Positions 6,657-13,985 of a DNA stretch of 15,488 nucleotides are shown here, piece after piece (position 1 is the first letter of the stretch; the number at the start of each line of letters is the position of its first letter). This DNA comes from Prevotella sp. (GTDB lineage Bacteria; Bacteroidota; Bacteroidia; Bacteroidales; Bacteroidaceae). The notes under the pieces were generated by a model. The model searched no databases. It was not told where the DNA came from and saw nothing but the letters and a program-made list of their open reading frames with translations. The stretch is taken from positions 1 to 15,488 of the forward strand of contig JAFRQC010000014.1 in the NCBI GenBank assembly GCA_017428805.1, written 5' to 3'. The translations under genes and the position numbers were made by a program.

Positions 6657-7406
6657 CTAACCTTGTTTCTCGAGGAGATAGTGCAGGAGGGCGCCCGTCA
6701 TAGAGGGATATTTCTCTGAAGGGGCCTCGATGTCGAGACGGAGACCGGCGTCCTTGGCTGCCTTGGCGGTGGCAGGACCGAAGGTGGCGATGGCGATCTC
6801 TCCTTGCTTGAAGTCGGGGAAGTTCTTCGTCAGAGACTCAATTCCCGACGGGCTGAAGAAGATCAGCATATCGTAGTCGAAGGTCTTGACCTCCTCTGGG
6901 GTGAAGTCGTTGCTGACAGTCTTATACATCACGCACTCCCTGTGATTGAGCTTCTTGGACTCCAACAGATTGGAAACACTGTCGTTGTGAACGTCGCTCA
7001 TAGGCACGAGGTACTTCTCGTTCTTGTGCTTCACCATCGCAGGGATCAAGTCGTCCACACGGCCTGACTCGCCGAAGAACACCTTGCGCTTGCGGTACTG
7101 CACATACTTCTGGATATACAGGGCGATGGTCTCTGTGACGCAGAAATACTTCATGTCCTCAGGGATATTTACGCGTAATTCCTTGGCCATATTAAAGAAA
7201 TGGTCAATGGCGTGACGCGAGGTAAACACGATGGCCGTATAGTCAAGGATGCTGACCTTCTGGGCACGAAACTCTTTCGCACTGATGGCTTCCACCTTGA
7301 TGAAAGGACGGAACACCAGTTCAACCTCAAATCTGCTCGCTATATCAAAGTACGGCGACTTCTCACTGGCAGGTCTTGGTTGTGAGACTAAAATCTTCTT
7401 TATCAT
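6657..7406 (-). CDS. hemD: Uroporphyrinogen-III synthase
   Basis: This 249-residue protein has the two-lobed HemD fold. It begins KKILVSQPRP, with TAIVFTSRHAIDHF (about residues 57-70) in the first lobe. The second lobe has MLIFFSPSGIESL (about 181-193) and the FGPATAKAAKDAGL segment (about 210-223) seen throughout the family. It converts hydroxymethylbilane to uroporphyrinogen III, the branch-point tetrapyrrole. HemD sequences diverge strongly, and the order DUF4271-hemD-rnpA is what gives me extra confidence. No other heme gene is nearby. A candidate promoter lies in the end of the DUF4271 gene; otherwise it is transcribed with that gene (stop-to-start gap 7 nt). Confidence 0.9.
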   Translation of the reverse strand: MIKKILVSQPRPASEKSPYFDIASRFEVELVFRPFIKVEAISAKEFRAQKVSILDYTAIVFTSRHAIDHFFNMAKELRVNIPEDMKYFCVTETIALYIQKYVQYRKRKVFFGESGRVDDLIPAMVKHKNEKYLVPMSDVHNDSVSNLLESKKLNHRECVMYKTVSNDFTPEEVKTFDYDMLIFFSPSGIESLTKNFPDFKQGEIAIATFGPATAKAAKDAGLRLDIEAPSEKYPSMTGALLHYLLEKQG

Positions 7407-7413
7407 CTCTGTC

Positions 7414-8427
7414 TTAAAAAATTACTCTCAATTGATTCACGAGAACCGCCAATCCACCCCAAAGTGAAAGCAACGGTACCATTTCAAGGGCGCAAAAGTA
7501 CAAAATTATTTGCACATACAGCGCTTTTTGAGCGAAAAAGATGACATAAGTTTTATAAATTGTTAGAATTTTAATGAAAAACACCACTAAAAAGGTGTAA
7601 ACGGCGGCAGTTTGTATGGGAAACTGGAAATAAGCGCGCAGCAGGAGGACGGGGAACAGCAGCACTCCCTCCATAGATATGAGGAAGAGAAATGATGTAA
7701 GAAATTTTTTATTCCTGGAGCTGTCGAACATAACATTGTTGACGACGGTATAGAGCAGGAATTTCAGCAGGAAGTAGGCCGCCATAATGAGGAAGATGAC
7801 AGCCAGCAGGATGTGGTCGTCAGAGAAGATGAAGGTGTCATCGACCGACGTGAGGACATAGAGATAGTAGAGCAGCGAACAGGTAATGCAGGTAATGACG
7901 GAGAAGATGATCTGGATGTTGATCTCGTCGCCCGTCTCTGCCACGCTGTGCTGGCCTTTCTGCACGTAGAAGAAGTCCTTCACCTGACGGACGATGAAGC
8001 CTGAGATGCGGGAGAAGGAGAAGGTCATCAGCAGGAAACAGAGGATGAGCAGTCCGGAGATCAGGCTGTCGTTGCTTAAAGTCTCGGGCACAGGGTCGCC
8101 GGCGACGCCATAGCGTCCGGCATCGAGCTCGGGATGGTAGAGTGAGTCGTTGGAGAAGAAGTTCTCACGATAGTAGGTGGGCAGCTGCACATCCTTCAGG
8201 TCACGAGGCACCTCCTCGCCTGGCAGGTGGAGCGTGTCGGGACGTTCGCTATAATGGATCTCATCTGGCGCAAACCACGCCTGGATGGCGGAGTCCTGTT
8301 GGGCAGGCGTCGCATCCTTAGGCAATAACCGCAGCACCTGGTAAGGTGTCTGCGGCTTTGCAGGGGTTCGTGGCACTAAGTCGAGTGCTACGATACTGGG
8401 TGGTTCTACGTAGATCGAGTCTTGCAT
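7414..8427 (-). CDS. DUF4271 domain-containing membrane protein
   Basis: This 337-residue protein has a hydrophilic N-terminal part (about residues 1-120, Pro-rich, no clear signal peptide). About six membrane segments follow, near 123-140, 172-194, 205-228, 243-263, 272-292 and 303-327. The layout and its position directly before hemD match the DUF4271 family, which as far as I know is confined to Bacteroidota and has no assigned function. Its ATG shares one base with the metK stop (TGATG), so it is probably translated from a metK-containing transcript. The fixed place between metK or hemD and the RNase P/YidD genes hints at an envelope role, but nothing in the sequence shows a catalytic site. 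Confidence 0.85.
   Translation of the reverse strand: MQDSIYVEPPSIVALDLVPRTPAKPQTPYQVLRLLPKDATPAQQDSAIQAWFAPDEIHYSERPDTLHLPGEEVPRDLKDVQLPTYYRENFFSNDSLYHPELDAGRYGVAGDPVPETLSNDSLISGLLILCFLLMTFSFSRISGFIVRQVKDFFYVQKGQHSVAETGDEINIQIIFSVITCITCSLLYYLYVLTSVDDTFIFSDDHILLAVIFLIMAAYFLLKFLLYTVVNNVMFDSSRNKKFLTSFLFLISMEGVLLFPVLLLRAYFQFPIQTAAVYTFLVVFFIKILTIYKTYVIFFAQKALYVQIILYFCALEMVPLLSLWGGLAVLVNQLRVIF
7493..7500 (-). promoter_or_regulatory. Candidate internal -7 box for hemD-rnpA-yidD-tyrS
   Basis: The minus strand reads TACTTTTG followed by CGCC, a good TAnnTTTG match within the last codons of the DUF4271 gene and 87 bp upstream of the hemD ATG. No TTG is found at the usual distance upstream, so this is tentative. 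Confidence 0.4.
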
Positions 8428-9683
8428 CAGATTCCAAACTCCTTGCGGATATCGTCCACACGGTCAAGTTTCTCCCACGTAAACAGTTCCACGTCGATGG
8501 TCTTCGTCTCGTGGTAATGGCTGGTGAAGGTCTTCTGGATCACTTCACACTTCCGTCCCATATGTCCGTAGGCAGCCGTCTCACTGTACATAGGCTGGCG
8601 CAGCTTCAAAGTACGCTCAATGGCTTTCGGACGCAGGTCGAAGAGCTTCTCGATCTTCTTGGCGATCTCACCGTCGCTCATATTGACCTTGCTACGGCCA
8701 TAGGTATTCACGTAGATGTTCATAGGCTTGGCGATGCCGATGGCATAGCTCACCTGAACGAGCATCTCGTCGGCCACGCCTGCCGCCACCATATTCTTCG
8801 CGATATGACGAGCTGCATAGGCTGCGGAACGATCCACCTTCGAGGAGTCCTTGCCTGAGAAGGCTCCGCCGCCGTGGGCACCCTTGCCGCCGTAGGTATC
8901 GACGATGATCTTACGGCCTGTGAGACCGGTATCGCCGTGAGGACCGCCGATGACGAACTTGCCCGTGGGGTTCACGTAGTACTTGATATCCAGCCCAAAC
9001 AGATCGAGCACCTTCTGCGAATGGATCTGCTGCTTCACACGGGGGATAAGGATATTGATGACATCGTCCTTGATTCGGGCAAGCATCTTCTCGTCCTCGT
9101 CGAACTCGTCGTGCTGGGTAGAGACGACGATGGTGTCAATACGCTCTGGGATGCCAGCATCGCTGTACTGAACGGTCACCTGGCTCTTGGCATCGGGACG
9201 CAGATAGGTCATCTCCTTACCCTCCTTGCGGATGTCGGCCAAGGTACGCATAATGAGGTGTGCCAGATCGAGCGAGACAGGCATAAAGTTCTCCGTCTCG
9301 TTGGTGGCATAACCGAACATCATACCCTGATCGCCGGCGCCCTGCTCGTCCTCGTTGCCGTTATCGACACCACGGTTGATGTCAGCACTCTGCTCGTGGA
9401 TAGCGCTGAGGATACCGCACGAGTTGCCGTCGAACTGGTATTCCGCCTTCGTATAGCCGATGCGCTTGATGGTGTTGCGGGCGATGGTCTGCAGGTCGAT
9501 ATACACCTCGCTGCGCACCTCACCCATAATCACTACCTGCCCTGTGGTGACAAACGACTCGATGGCGCAGCGGGCCTTGTCGTCGTAAGCCAGGAACTGG
9601 TCTAATATCGCGTCAGAGATCTGATCCGCCACTTTGTCGGGATGGCCCTCAGACACTGATTCTGATGAAAACAAATAACTCAT
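8427..9683 (-). CDS. metK: S-adenosylmethionine synthase
   Basis: This 418-residue enzyme makes SAM from methionine and ATP. Seen motifs are GHPDK at residues 13-17, the signature [12 protein letters not shown] at 115-126, and [13 protein letters not shown] (246-258) leading to the phosphate-binding GGGAFSGKD at 271-279. It is longer than the E. coli enzyme (about 384 residues) but normal for Bacteroidota, where inserts in the middle domain are common. The gene is complete. Only 23 bp separate it from the upstream M16 gene, and that gap is a tandem repeat, so there is no room for a SAM riboswitch. It must be read either from the M16 promoter or from a promoter within the end of that gene that I did not recognise. 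Confidence 0.98.
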   Translation of the reverse strand: MSYLFSSESVSEGHPDKVADQISDAILDQFLAYDDKARCAIESFVTTGQVVIMGEVRSEVYIDLQTIARNTIKRIGYTKAEYQFDGNSCGILSAIHEQSADINRGVDNGNEDEQGAGDQGMMFGYATNETENFMPVSLDLAHLIMRTLADIRKEGKEMTYLRPDAKSQVTVQYSDAGIPERIDTIVVSTQHDEFDEDEKMLARIKDDVINILIPRVKQQIHSQKVLDLFGLDIKYYVNPTGKFVIGGPHGDTGLTGRKIIVDTYGGKGAHGGGAFSGKDSSKVDRSAAYAARHIAKNMVAAGVADEMLVQVSYAIGIAKPMNIYVNTYGRSKVNMSDGEIAKKIEKLFDLRPKAIERTLKLRQPMYSETAAYGHMGRKCEVIQKTFTSHYHETKTIDVELFTWEKLDRVDDIRKEFGI

Positions 9684-9687
9684 TATT

Positions 9688-9708
9688 ATTTACGATTTAC
9701 GAATTATT
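9688..9708. repeat. ATTTACG heptamer tandem repeat between M16 gene and metK
   Basis: ATTTACG (9688-9694), ATTTACG (9695-9701) and AATTATT (9702-9708) fill nearly the whole intergenic gap and run into the M16 stop codon. The unit is the same as at 1329-1362. Confidence 0.7.
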
Positions 9709-12526
9709 ACTCTGCGGGCATCATAATGATTTCGGCACGATTGCCAGCCTTCAGCATCTCAGCCACGAAGGCGCTGATAGACTCAGGCGTCTGGGCGTTC
9801 ACCACCTTCTCATAGTCCGTATGGAAGTCGATACCCCACTTGCGCCAATTGTTGATGCTGCCCATCCAGTAGTTGTTCTGCTTCAGCTGGTCGGCGTGGC
9901 TCTTCAGCATATACTCCTTCACCTTCTGCAGCTTGTCAGCATCGCAGGTCTTCGCGAGGGCCATCACCTCGTCACGCATAATCGTGATGGCGGTGTCGCC
10001 CTTCTCAGGTTTCATCGGACAGTAGATCAGCAGCTGGGCTTCGGTCTCGAAGTCGTTGCGGCTCATCGATGACATCACGAAGACGGTGTAGGCAGCACTG
10101 GCTTCCTCACGGATCTCCTTGGTATATACCATATCCAGGATCTGACCTACCATATCAGTCTTGATGCTGTTCTCCAGCGTGAAGGGCAGATCCTTCGTGT
10201 ACCACACCATCACGGCAATGGCCTTGGGAGTCTCAGCCTTCTGCTTGAAGCTGTTGACGACGACACCCTTGAAGTCGGTCGATACATCCCCACTCTTCAC
10301 CACCTCTTTCTTCGAGGGCAGCGCTGCGAGATACTGCTCGATGAGCGGACGGATGGTGGCCTCGTCGTAGTTACCGACGATATTGAAGGTGAAAGCAGCG
10401 GCATTGCTCGTCTGCTCCTTGGCCATCTCGAGGATACGGTCGTAGTCCACGTTAGCCAGCTCGGCAGCCTCGAGGGCCTTGAAACGGGGATTATGGCAGG
10501 CAATGGTAGCCGTGAGTGAGTCGCTGAACACGGTCTCAGGCCTCAGCAGACGGTTCTTCAACGATACCTCTGCGGTCTTCATCAGGTTGTCATACGACTT
10601 CTGGTCCTTGGCGATGTTGGTGAAATAGAGATACACCAGCTGCAGCATCGTCTCTACATCCTTAGGCGTAGAGCTGCCGTTCACAAGCTGACGGTTCGTG
10701 CCTAACTGGAGGGAGGCGCTGGCGATCTTGCCTGCCATAGCTTTCTCCAACTCCGTGTGAGAGAAGTTACCCAGTCCGCTGGCCTCGATGACGTCGCCGA
10801 ACATCTTGATGTTTGCAAAGTCCTTCTCGCCATAGAGGGCAGAGCCTCCGAAGCCCTCGCCGCTCAGCAGCACCTGGTCTTTCTTCAGGTCGGTCTGCTT
10901 CAGCACAACGGTGGCACCGTTAGAGAGTTTCAACTCCGTATAGCCAAAGAGGTCGTTCTTCGTCTCGCTGACGATAGAACCCTTCTGGGGCAGCTCCGTC
11001 ATCAACGGCTCATCCTTCACGTTATCCACATACGCCTCAATCTGTGCGGTGCGGGCATCGGCGATGGCTTTCTTCAGACCGTCCTCCGTCGGATAGACGG
11101 CACCCTCTTTCTCCGTATTGAAGCTCAGCACCACGAGGTTCGTGTCCGTCGGTAGTACGAGTTCCTTCATCACACTGTTCACAGCCTCCAACGGCAGCAT
11201 CGGCACAATCTGCTTCATCGTCTCATACGTGTAATCGATGCTGGGGATGGGGTTGCAGTCCAGGAAGTTATCCACATAAGCGTCCACAAACTGAGAGTTA
11301 TAACGCTTGTCCTTATTCAGATACTGCTTGTCGAGCTGGCTGAGATAGTTCTGCTTGAATCGGTTGTACTCCGTAGCGGTGAATCCGAATTCAGCTGCAC
11401 GACGGGCCTCAGTGTAAGCGGCAGTCACAGAAGCATCCGTCTGTCCGTCCTTCGGCAGCACGTCAACCTCGAAGGCATCCACCGGACGGGAAAGGAGATA
11501 CTGGTCGTAAGATGCCGATGCCTGCAGGAACGGGCTCTCGGGCTTCTCGGCATACTCCTTCAGACGGTCATTGAGCATCGAGACGGCAGCATTCTTCACG
11601 TAGCCGAAGATCATATAGGCCATCGTGTTCTTCAGCGAGTCTGGGAAGGCCTCACGCTTCATCATCAAATGCACGTCGTTGGTACGCTGCTCCTTGTCTT
11701 TGTCAATTACGTAGATGGCCTCGGGATTGTCGGGCACGGGTTCCATCGTCACCAGCGCACGGTTCTCAGGCAGCACGATGGGCGAGAACAGGTCTTTGAT
11801 CTTCTGCTCAATCTTATCGACATCCACGTCGCCCACTACGATGATAGCCTGGTTGTCAGGACGGTACCACTTCTCGTAGTACTGCTGCAGGAAGGGACGC
11901 TCGAAGTTGTCGATGATCTCCATCAGTCCGATAGGCATACGATAGCCGTACTTGGAACCCGGATAGAGTTTCGGCAGGTCGCGTTCCAGCATACGCATCT
12001 GGGCTGAAGTGCGCAGGCGCCACTCCTCGTGAATCACGCCACGCTCCTTCTCGATCTCCTCCTGTTCCAGCAGCAGACCGTCAGCCCAGTCGTAGAGGAT
12101 CAGCAGACAGGAGTCGATGATGCCCTCACGCGTCGTGGGTACATTACTTATATTATAGACGGTCTTGTCGATGCTCGTATAGGCATTCAGGTCACCACCG
12201 AACTGGATACCCACGCTCTCACACCAACGGATCAGCTCGTTGCCCTTGAAGTGCTTCGAGCCGTTGAAGGCCATATGCTCAAGGAAGTGAGCCAGTCCGC
12301 GCTGGTCATCGTTCTCCTGAATGGAGCCCACGCGCTGGGCAATGTAGAACTCAGCACGGTTCTCGGGCCAGTTGTTGTAACGGATGTAATAAGTCAGTCC
12401 GTTGTCGAGTTTTCCGATGCGTACATCGGGGTCAACGGGAAGCGATGGCATCTCCATCTGGGCCATCATTGCCACTGTGCCAACGATGATCAGCAGCAGG
12501 CTAAGGAATAGTTTTTTCATCTTCAT
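9707..12526 (-). CDS. Exported M16 (pitrilysin/insulinase family) zinc metallopeptidase
   Basis: This 939-residue single-chain protease has a signal peptide (MKMKKLFLSLLLIIVGTVAMMAQ). The inverted zinc motif HxxEH is at residues 80-84 (HFLEH), and the third ligand E161 lies exactly 76 residues further on, in EKERGVIHEEW. The family consensus HxxEH-x76-E is therefore intact. The C-terminal half (about 500-939) is the second, inactive M16 half. Together they form the clam-shell chamber that degrades peptides, presumably in the periplasm. Large two-half members of this kind are common in Bacteroidota; the natural substrate is unknown. A -7 box lies just upstream. Downstream it runs almost directly into metK. 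I see no frameshift or missing key residue. Confidence 0.95.
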   Translation of the reverse strand: MKMKKLFLSLLLIIVGTVAMMAQMEMPSLPVDPDVRIGKLDNGLTYYIRYNNWPENRAEFYIAQRVGSIQENDDQRGLAHFLEHMAFNGSKHFKGNELIRWCESVGIQFGGDLNAYTSIDKTVYNISNVPTTREGIIDSCLLILYDWADGLLLEQEEIEKERGVIHEEWRLRTSAQMRMLERDLPKLYPGSKYGYRMPIGLMEIIDNFERPFLQQYYEKWYRPDNQAIIVVGDVDVDKIEQKIKDLFSPIVLPENRALVTMEPVPDNPEAIYVIDKDKEQRTNDVHLMMKREAFPDSLKNTMAYMIFGYVKNAAVSMLNDRLKEYAEKPESPFLQASASYDQYLLSRPVDAFEVDVLPKDGQTDASVTAAYTEARRAAEFGFTATEYNRFKQNYLSQLDKQYLNKDKRYNSQFVDAYVDNFLDCNPIPSIDYTYETMKQIVPMLPLEAVNSVMKELVLPTDTNLVVLSFNTEKEGAVYPTEDGLKKAIADARTAQIEAYVDNVKDEPLMTELPQKGSIVSETKNDLFGYTELKLSNGATVVLKQTDLKKDQVLLSGEGFGGSALYGEKDFANIKMFGDVIEASGLGNFSHTELEKAMAGKIASASLQLGTNRQLVNGSSTPKDVETMLQLVYLYFTNIAKDQKSYDNLMKTAEVSLKNRLLRPETVFSDSLTATIACHNPRFKALEAAELANVDYDRILEMAKEQTSNAAAFTFNIVGNYDEATIRPLIEQYLAALPSKKEVVKSGDVSTDFKGVVVNSFKQKAETPKAIAVMVWYTKDLPFTLENSIKTDMVGQILDMVYTKEIREEASAAYTVFVMSSMSRNDFETEAQLLIYCPMKPEKGDTAITIMRDEVMALAKTCDADKLQKVKEYMLKSHADQLKQNNYWMGSINNWRKWGIDFHTDYEKVVNAQTPESISAFVAEMLKAGNRAEIIMMPAE

Positions 12527-12552
12527 AAGTTTGGTTGTTGTAAATTTGGCTG

Positions 12553-12560
12553 CAAAATTA
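12553..12560 (-). promoter_or_regulatory. Candidate -7 box for the M16-metK unit
   Basis: The minus strand reads TAATTTTG followed by CAGCC, 27 bp upstream of the M16 ATG. The same TAATTTTGCA form occurs upstream of the rhomboid and xerD genes. No clear -33 box is seen. Confidence 0.45.
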
Positions 12561-12615
12561 CTGCTTTTTTATGGATTTGTCGCAGTTATCCCCTAAAAAC
12601 TATAGGTTATTGACT

Positions 12616-12655
12616 TTTTTTACCTTTTCACCTTTTTACTTTTTTACCTTTTCAT
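12616..12655. repeat. CTTTTCAC-type octamer tandem repeat overlapping the xerD stop codon
   Basis: Five 8-bp units are seen: TTTTTTAC, CTTTTCAC, CTTTTTAC, TTTTTTAC, CTTTTCAT. The xerD stop (12646-12644) and its last two codons lie inside. This is the longest of the family in the window. Confidence 0.8.
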
Positions 12656-13552
12656 ATTCCTCGGATGATGCTCCAGTATCTCCCTGCGGAGCGTCGAGGT
12701 GTCGATGTGGGTATAGATCTCCGTCGTGCCGATGCTCTCGTGGCCCAGCAGCGCCTGAATCACTCGGAGGTCGGCACCTCCTTCGAGCAGGGCGGTGGCA
12801 AACGAGTGTCGCAGCGTGTGGGGCGAGATCGTCTTCTGGATGCCTGCCGCCTCCGCCTGCCGCTTGATCATAATGAGGATCATCACACGCGTCAGGTGTG
12901 CCCCGCGACGGTTCAGAAATACGTAGTCCTCCTCGCCGGGCTTGATGTCCATATGCTGACGGTCGTCGAACCAGAACCCGAGTTCCTGGATGGCCTTCTT
13001 CGAGATGGGTACCAGCCGCTCCTTCGAGCCCTTGCCCATCACTCGGATGAACTGCTCGTCGAGATAGAGGTTCGACAGCTTTAGGTTCGTGAGTTCACTC
13101 ACTCGCAGGCCACACGAGAACAGCACCTCGATGATGGCTCGATTGCGATGTCCCTCCCATTTTGAGAGGTCGATGCTTGCCTCCAAGCGATCTACTTCGG
13201 CCGTTGTCAGCACCTCGGGCAGATGCTGTCCTATCTGGGGCGACTCAAGCAGTTCCGTAGGGTCGTCGTCGCGATAGCCGTCGAGCTGCAGGAAACGGAA
13301 GAAACTCCTCACGCCGCTCAGTATCCTGCACTGGCTCCGCGCGTGAATCCCGATGTCGTGCAACCCGGCGGAGAACTGTTCCAGGTCTTCCAGCTGCACC
13401 TCACGAGGGTCTTTCCCCTCCCCTTCCAGATAGTCGAGCAGCTTCCGCAGGTCACGCTGATAGGCGTCGAGTGTATTACCCGACATATTACGTTGCAGCT
13501 TCAGATACCGCACGTACCGCCTCACCATCTCCTTGTTCGCCTGTTCAGCCAT
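12644..13552 (-). CDS. xerD: Site-specific tyrosine recombinase, XerD type
   Basis: At 302 residues this is normal for XerC/XerD. The N-terminal SAM-like core-binding domain spans about residues 5-95. The catalytic domain has all active-site residues: R150 (GLRVSEL), K174 (GKGSKERLVP), H245 and R248 (HTLRHSFAT), H271 (GHESIGTTEIYTH) and the nucleophile Y280. With its partner it resolves chromosome dimers at dif. A chromosomal XerD rather than an element-borne integrase is favoured by the conserved length and the housekeeping context. The nearby VapE element makes it worth asking whether it acts on that element too, but nothing in the sequence shows this. The last codons and stop come from a tandem repeat. 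XerC versus XerD cannot be settled with certainty from motifs alone. Confidence 0.93.
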   Translation of the reverse strand: MAEQANKEMVRRYVRYLKLQRNMSGNTLDAYQRDLRKLLDYLEGEGKDPREVQLEDLEQFSAGLHDIGIHARSQCRILSGVRSFFRFLQLDGYRDDDPTELLESPQIGQHLPEVLTTAEVDRLEASIDLSKWEGHRNRAIIEVLFSCGLRVSELTNLKLSNLYLDEQFIRVMGKGSKERLVPISKKAIQELGFWFDDRQHMDIKPGEEDYVFLNRRGAHLTRVMILIMIKRQAEAAGIQKTISPHTLRHSFATALLEGGADLRVIQALLGHESIGTTEIYTHIDTSTLRREILEHHPRNMKR

Positions 13553-13575
13553 TCATACATTTGTAATCCTGAGTG

Positions 13576-13583
13576 CAAAATTA
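13576..13583 (-). promoter_or_regulatory. Candidate -7 box for xerD
   Basis: The minus strand reads TAATTTTG followed by CACTC, 24 bp upstream of the xerD ATG. No -33 match is seen. Confidence 0.45.
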
Positions 13584-13605
13584 CGAAATAATAATGATTA
13601 TTGCG

Positions 13606-13613
13606 TACCTTTG
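13606..13613 (+). promoter_or_regulatory. Orphan plus-strand -7 box just outside the VapE element
   Basis: TACCTTTG followed by CCG fits the -7 consensus and points rightwards. It lies 30 bp outside the left inverted repeat and has no gene of its own before the element. The spacer 13553-13642 otherwise holds no gene. Confidence 0.4.
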
Positions 13614-13642
13614 CCGAAGTTTTTTATTCCAAATTTTTGCAG

Positions 13643-13740
13643 CACCTAACATCAATCTTTGGAAATCCCTTTATATAAAGGCGAAGAGCGTTTCAGACAG
13701 GTAACATAACACCTCACATTGACCTCACAAAAAGGTAACA
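13643..13740 (+). repeat. Left inverted repeat of the VapE element
   Basis: From outside to inside it has CACCTAACAT (13643-13652), TTTGGAAAT (13658-13666), the perfect palindrome CCTTTATATAAAGG (13668-13681), a variable 27-nt middle, then AACACCTCACAT (13708-13719) and CCTCACAAAAAGGTAACA (13723-13740). The reverse complement matches the right repeat at 66 of 98 positions without gaps. The outer 38 nt match at 32 and the inner 33 nt at 28 (hand count). Confidence 0.85.
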
Positions 13741-13793
13741 CAAGGTTTTCCTGACGCATACATTATTATATATAAGGTGGAATCGCATAAAAG

Positions 13794-13811
13794 TTTATGT
13801 TAAAACATAAA
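13794..13811. promoter_or_regulatory. Operator-like palindrome upstream of the VapE promoter
   Basis: A perfect 8-bp dyad, TTTATGTT-aa-AACATAAA, overlaps a second dyad, CATAAA-ag-TTTATG (13786-13799). It ends 15 bp before the -33 box of the promoter at 13827-13858. This is a plausible repressor or activator site; no binding protein is known to me. Confidence 0.4.
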
Positions 13812-13826
13812 ATAATTAGGAAAACA

Positions 13827-13858
13827 TTTGCAAATCAACAAAAAATATAGTACCTTTG
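13827..13858 (+). promoter_or_regulatory. Promoter of the VapE-type gene
   Basis: TTTG (13827-13830), a 20-bp spacer and TACCTTTG (13851-13858) form a near-ideal Bacteroidota housekeeping promoter. The spacing is the same as in the tRNA-Gln promoter. Transcription would start near 13864-13866. Confidence 0.75.
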
Positions 13859-13865
13859 CAAACTG

Positions 13866-13985
13866 AAATTGCGAAGCCGCAAAAGACGGCTCGCAGACTG
13901 AAAAACTCGCTGTGAAAAGCGCGTCATTACTACTGCAGATGACTGCCCAAAGGAGCAGAGAACGATTTTTTGACATTATATAGCT
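13866..13985 (+). promoter_or_regulatory. Structured ~120-nt leader of the VapE-type gene
   Basis: The leader holds several possible hairpins. GCGAAGCCG (13871-13879) pairs with CGGCTCGC (13887-13894), with one bulged A. CGCT (13908-13911) pairs with AGCG (13918-13921), GTCAT (13923-13927) with ATGAC (13939-13943), and CTGC (13943-13946) with GCAG (13955-13958). The last is followed after 7 nt by TTTTTT (13966-13971). A SD-like AAAGGAG at 13949-13955 is too far (about 30 nt) from the ATG to serve it directly. Attenuation-like control is possible but unproven. Confidence 0.4.

Noticed and set aside
8874..9605. Long plus-strand open frame (243 codons) opposite metK
   Set aside because: It is an antisense shadow of the conserved metK gene, without a promoter or recognisable protein motifs.
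9684..9706. SAM riboswitch before metK
   Set aside because: Only 23 bp separate metK from the upstream gene, and this is a heptamer repeat. There is no space for an aptamer.
12644..13552. Tyrosine recombinase as integrase of the VapE element
   Set aside because: It lies outside the inverted repeats, has normal XerD length and motifs and its own promoter. A housekeeping XerD is the simpler reading.
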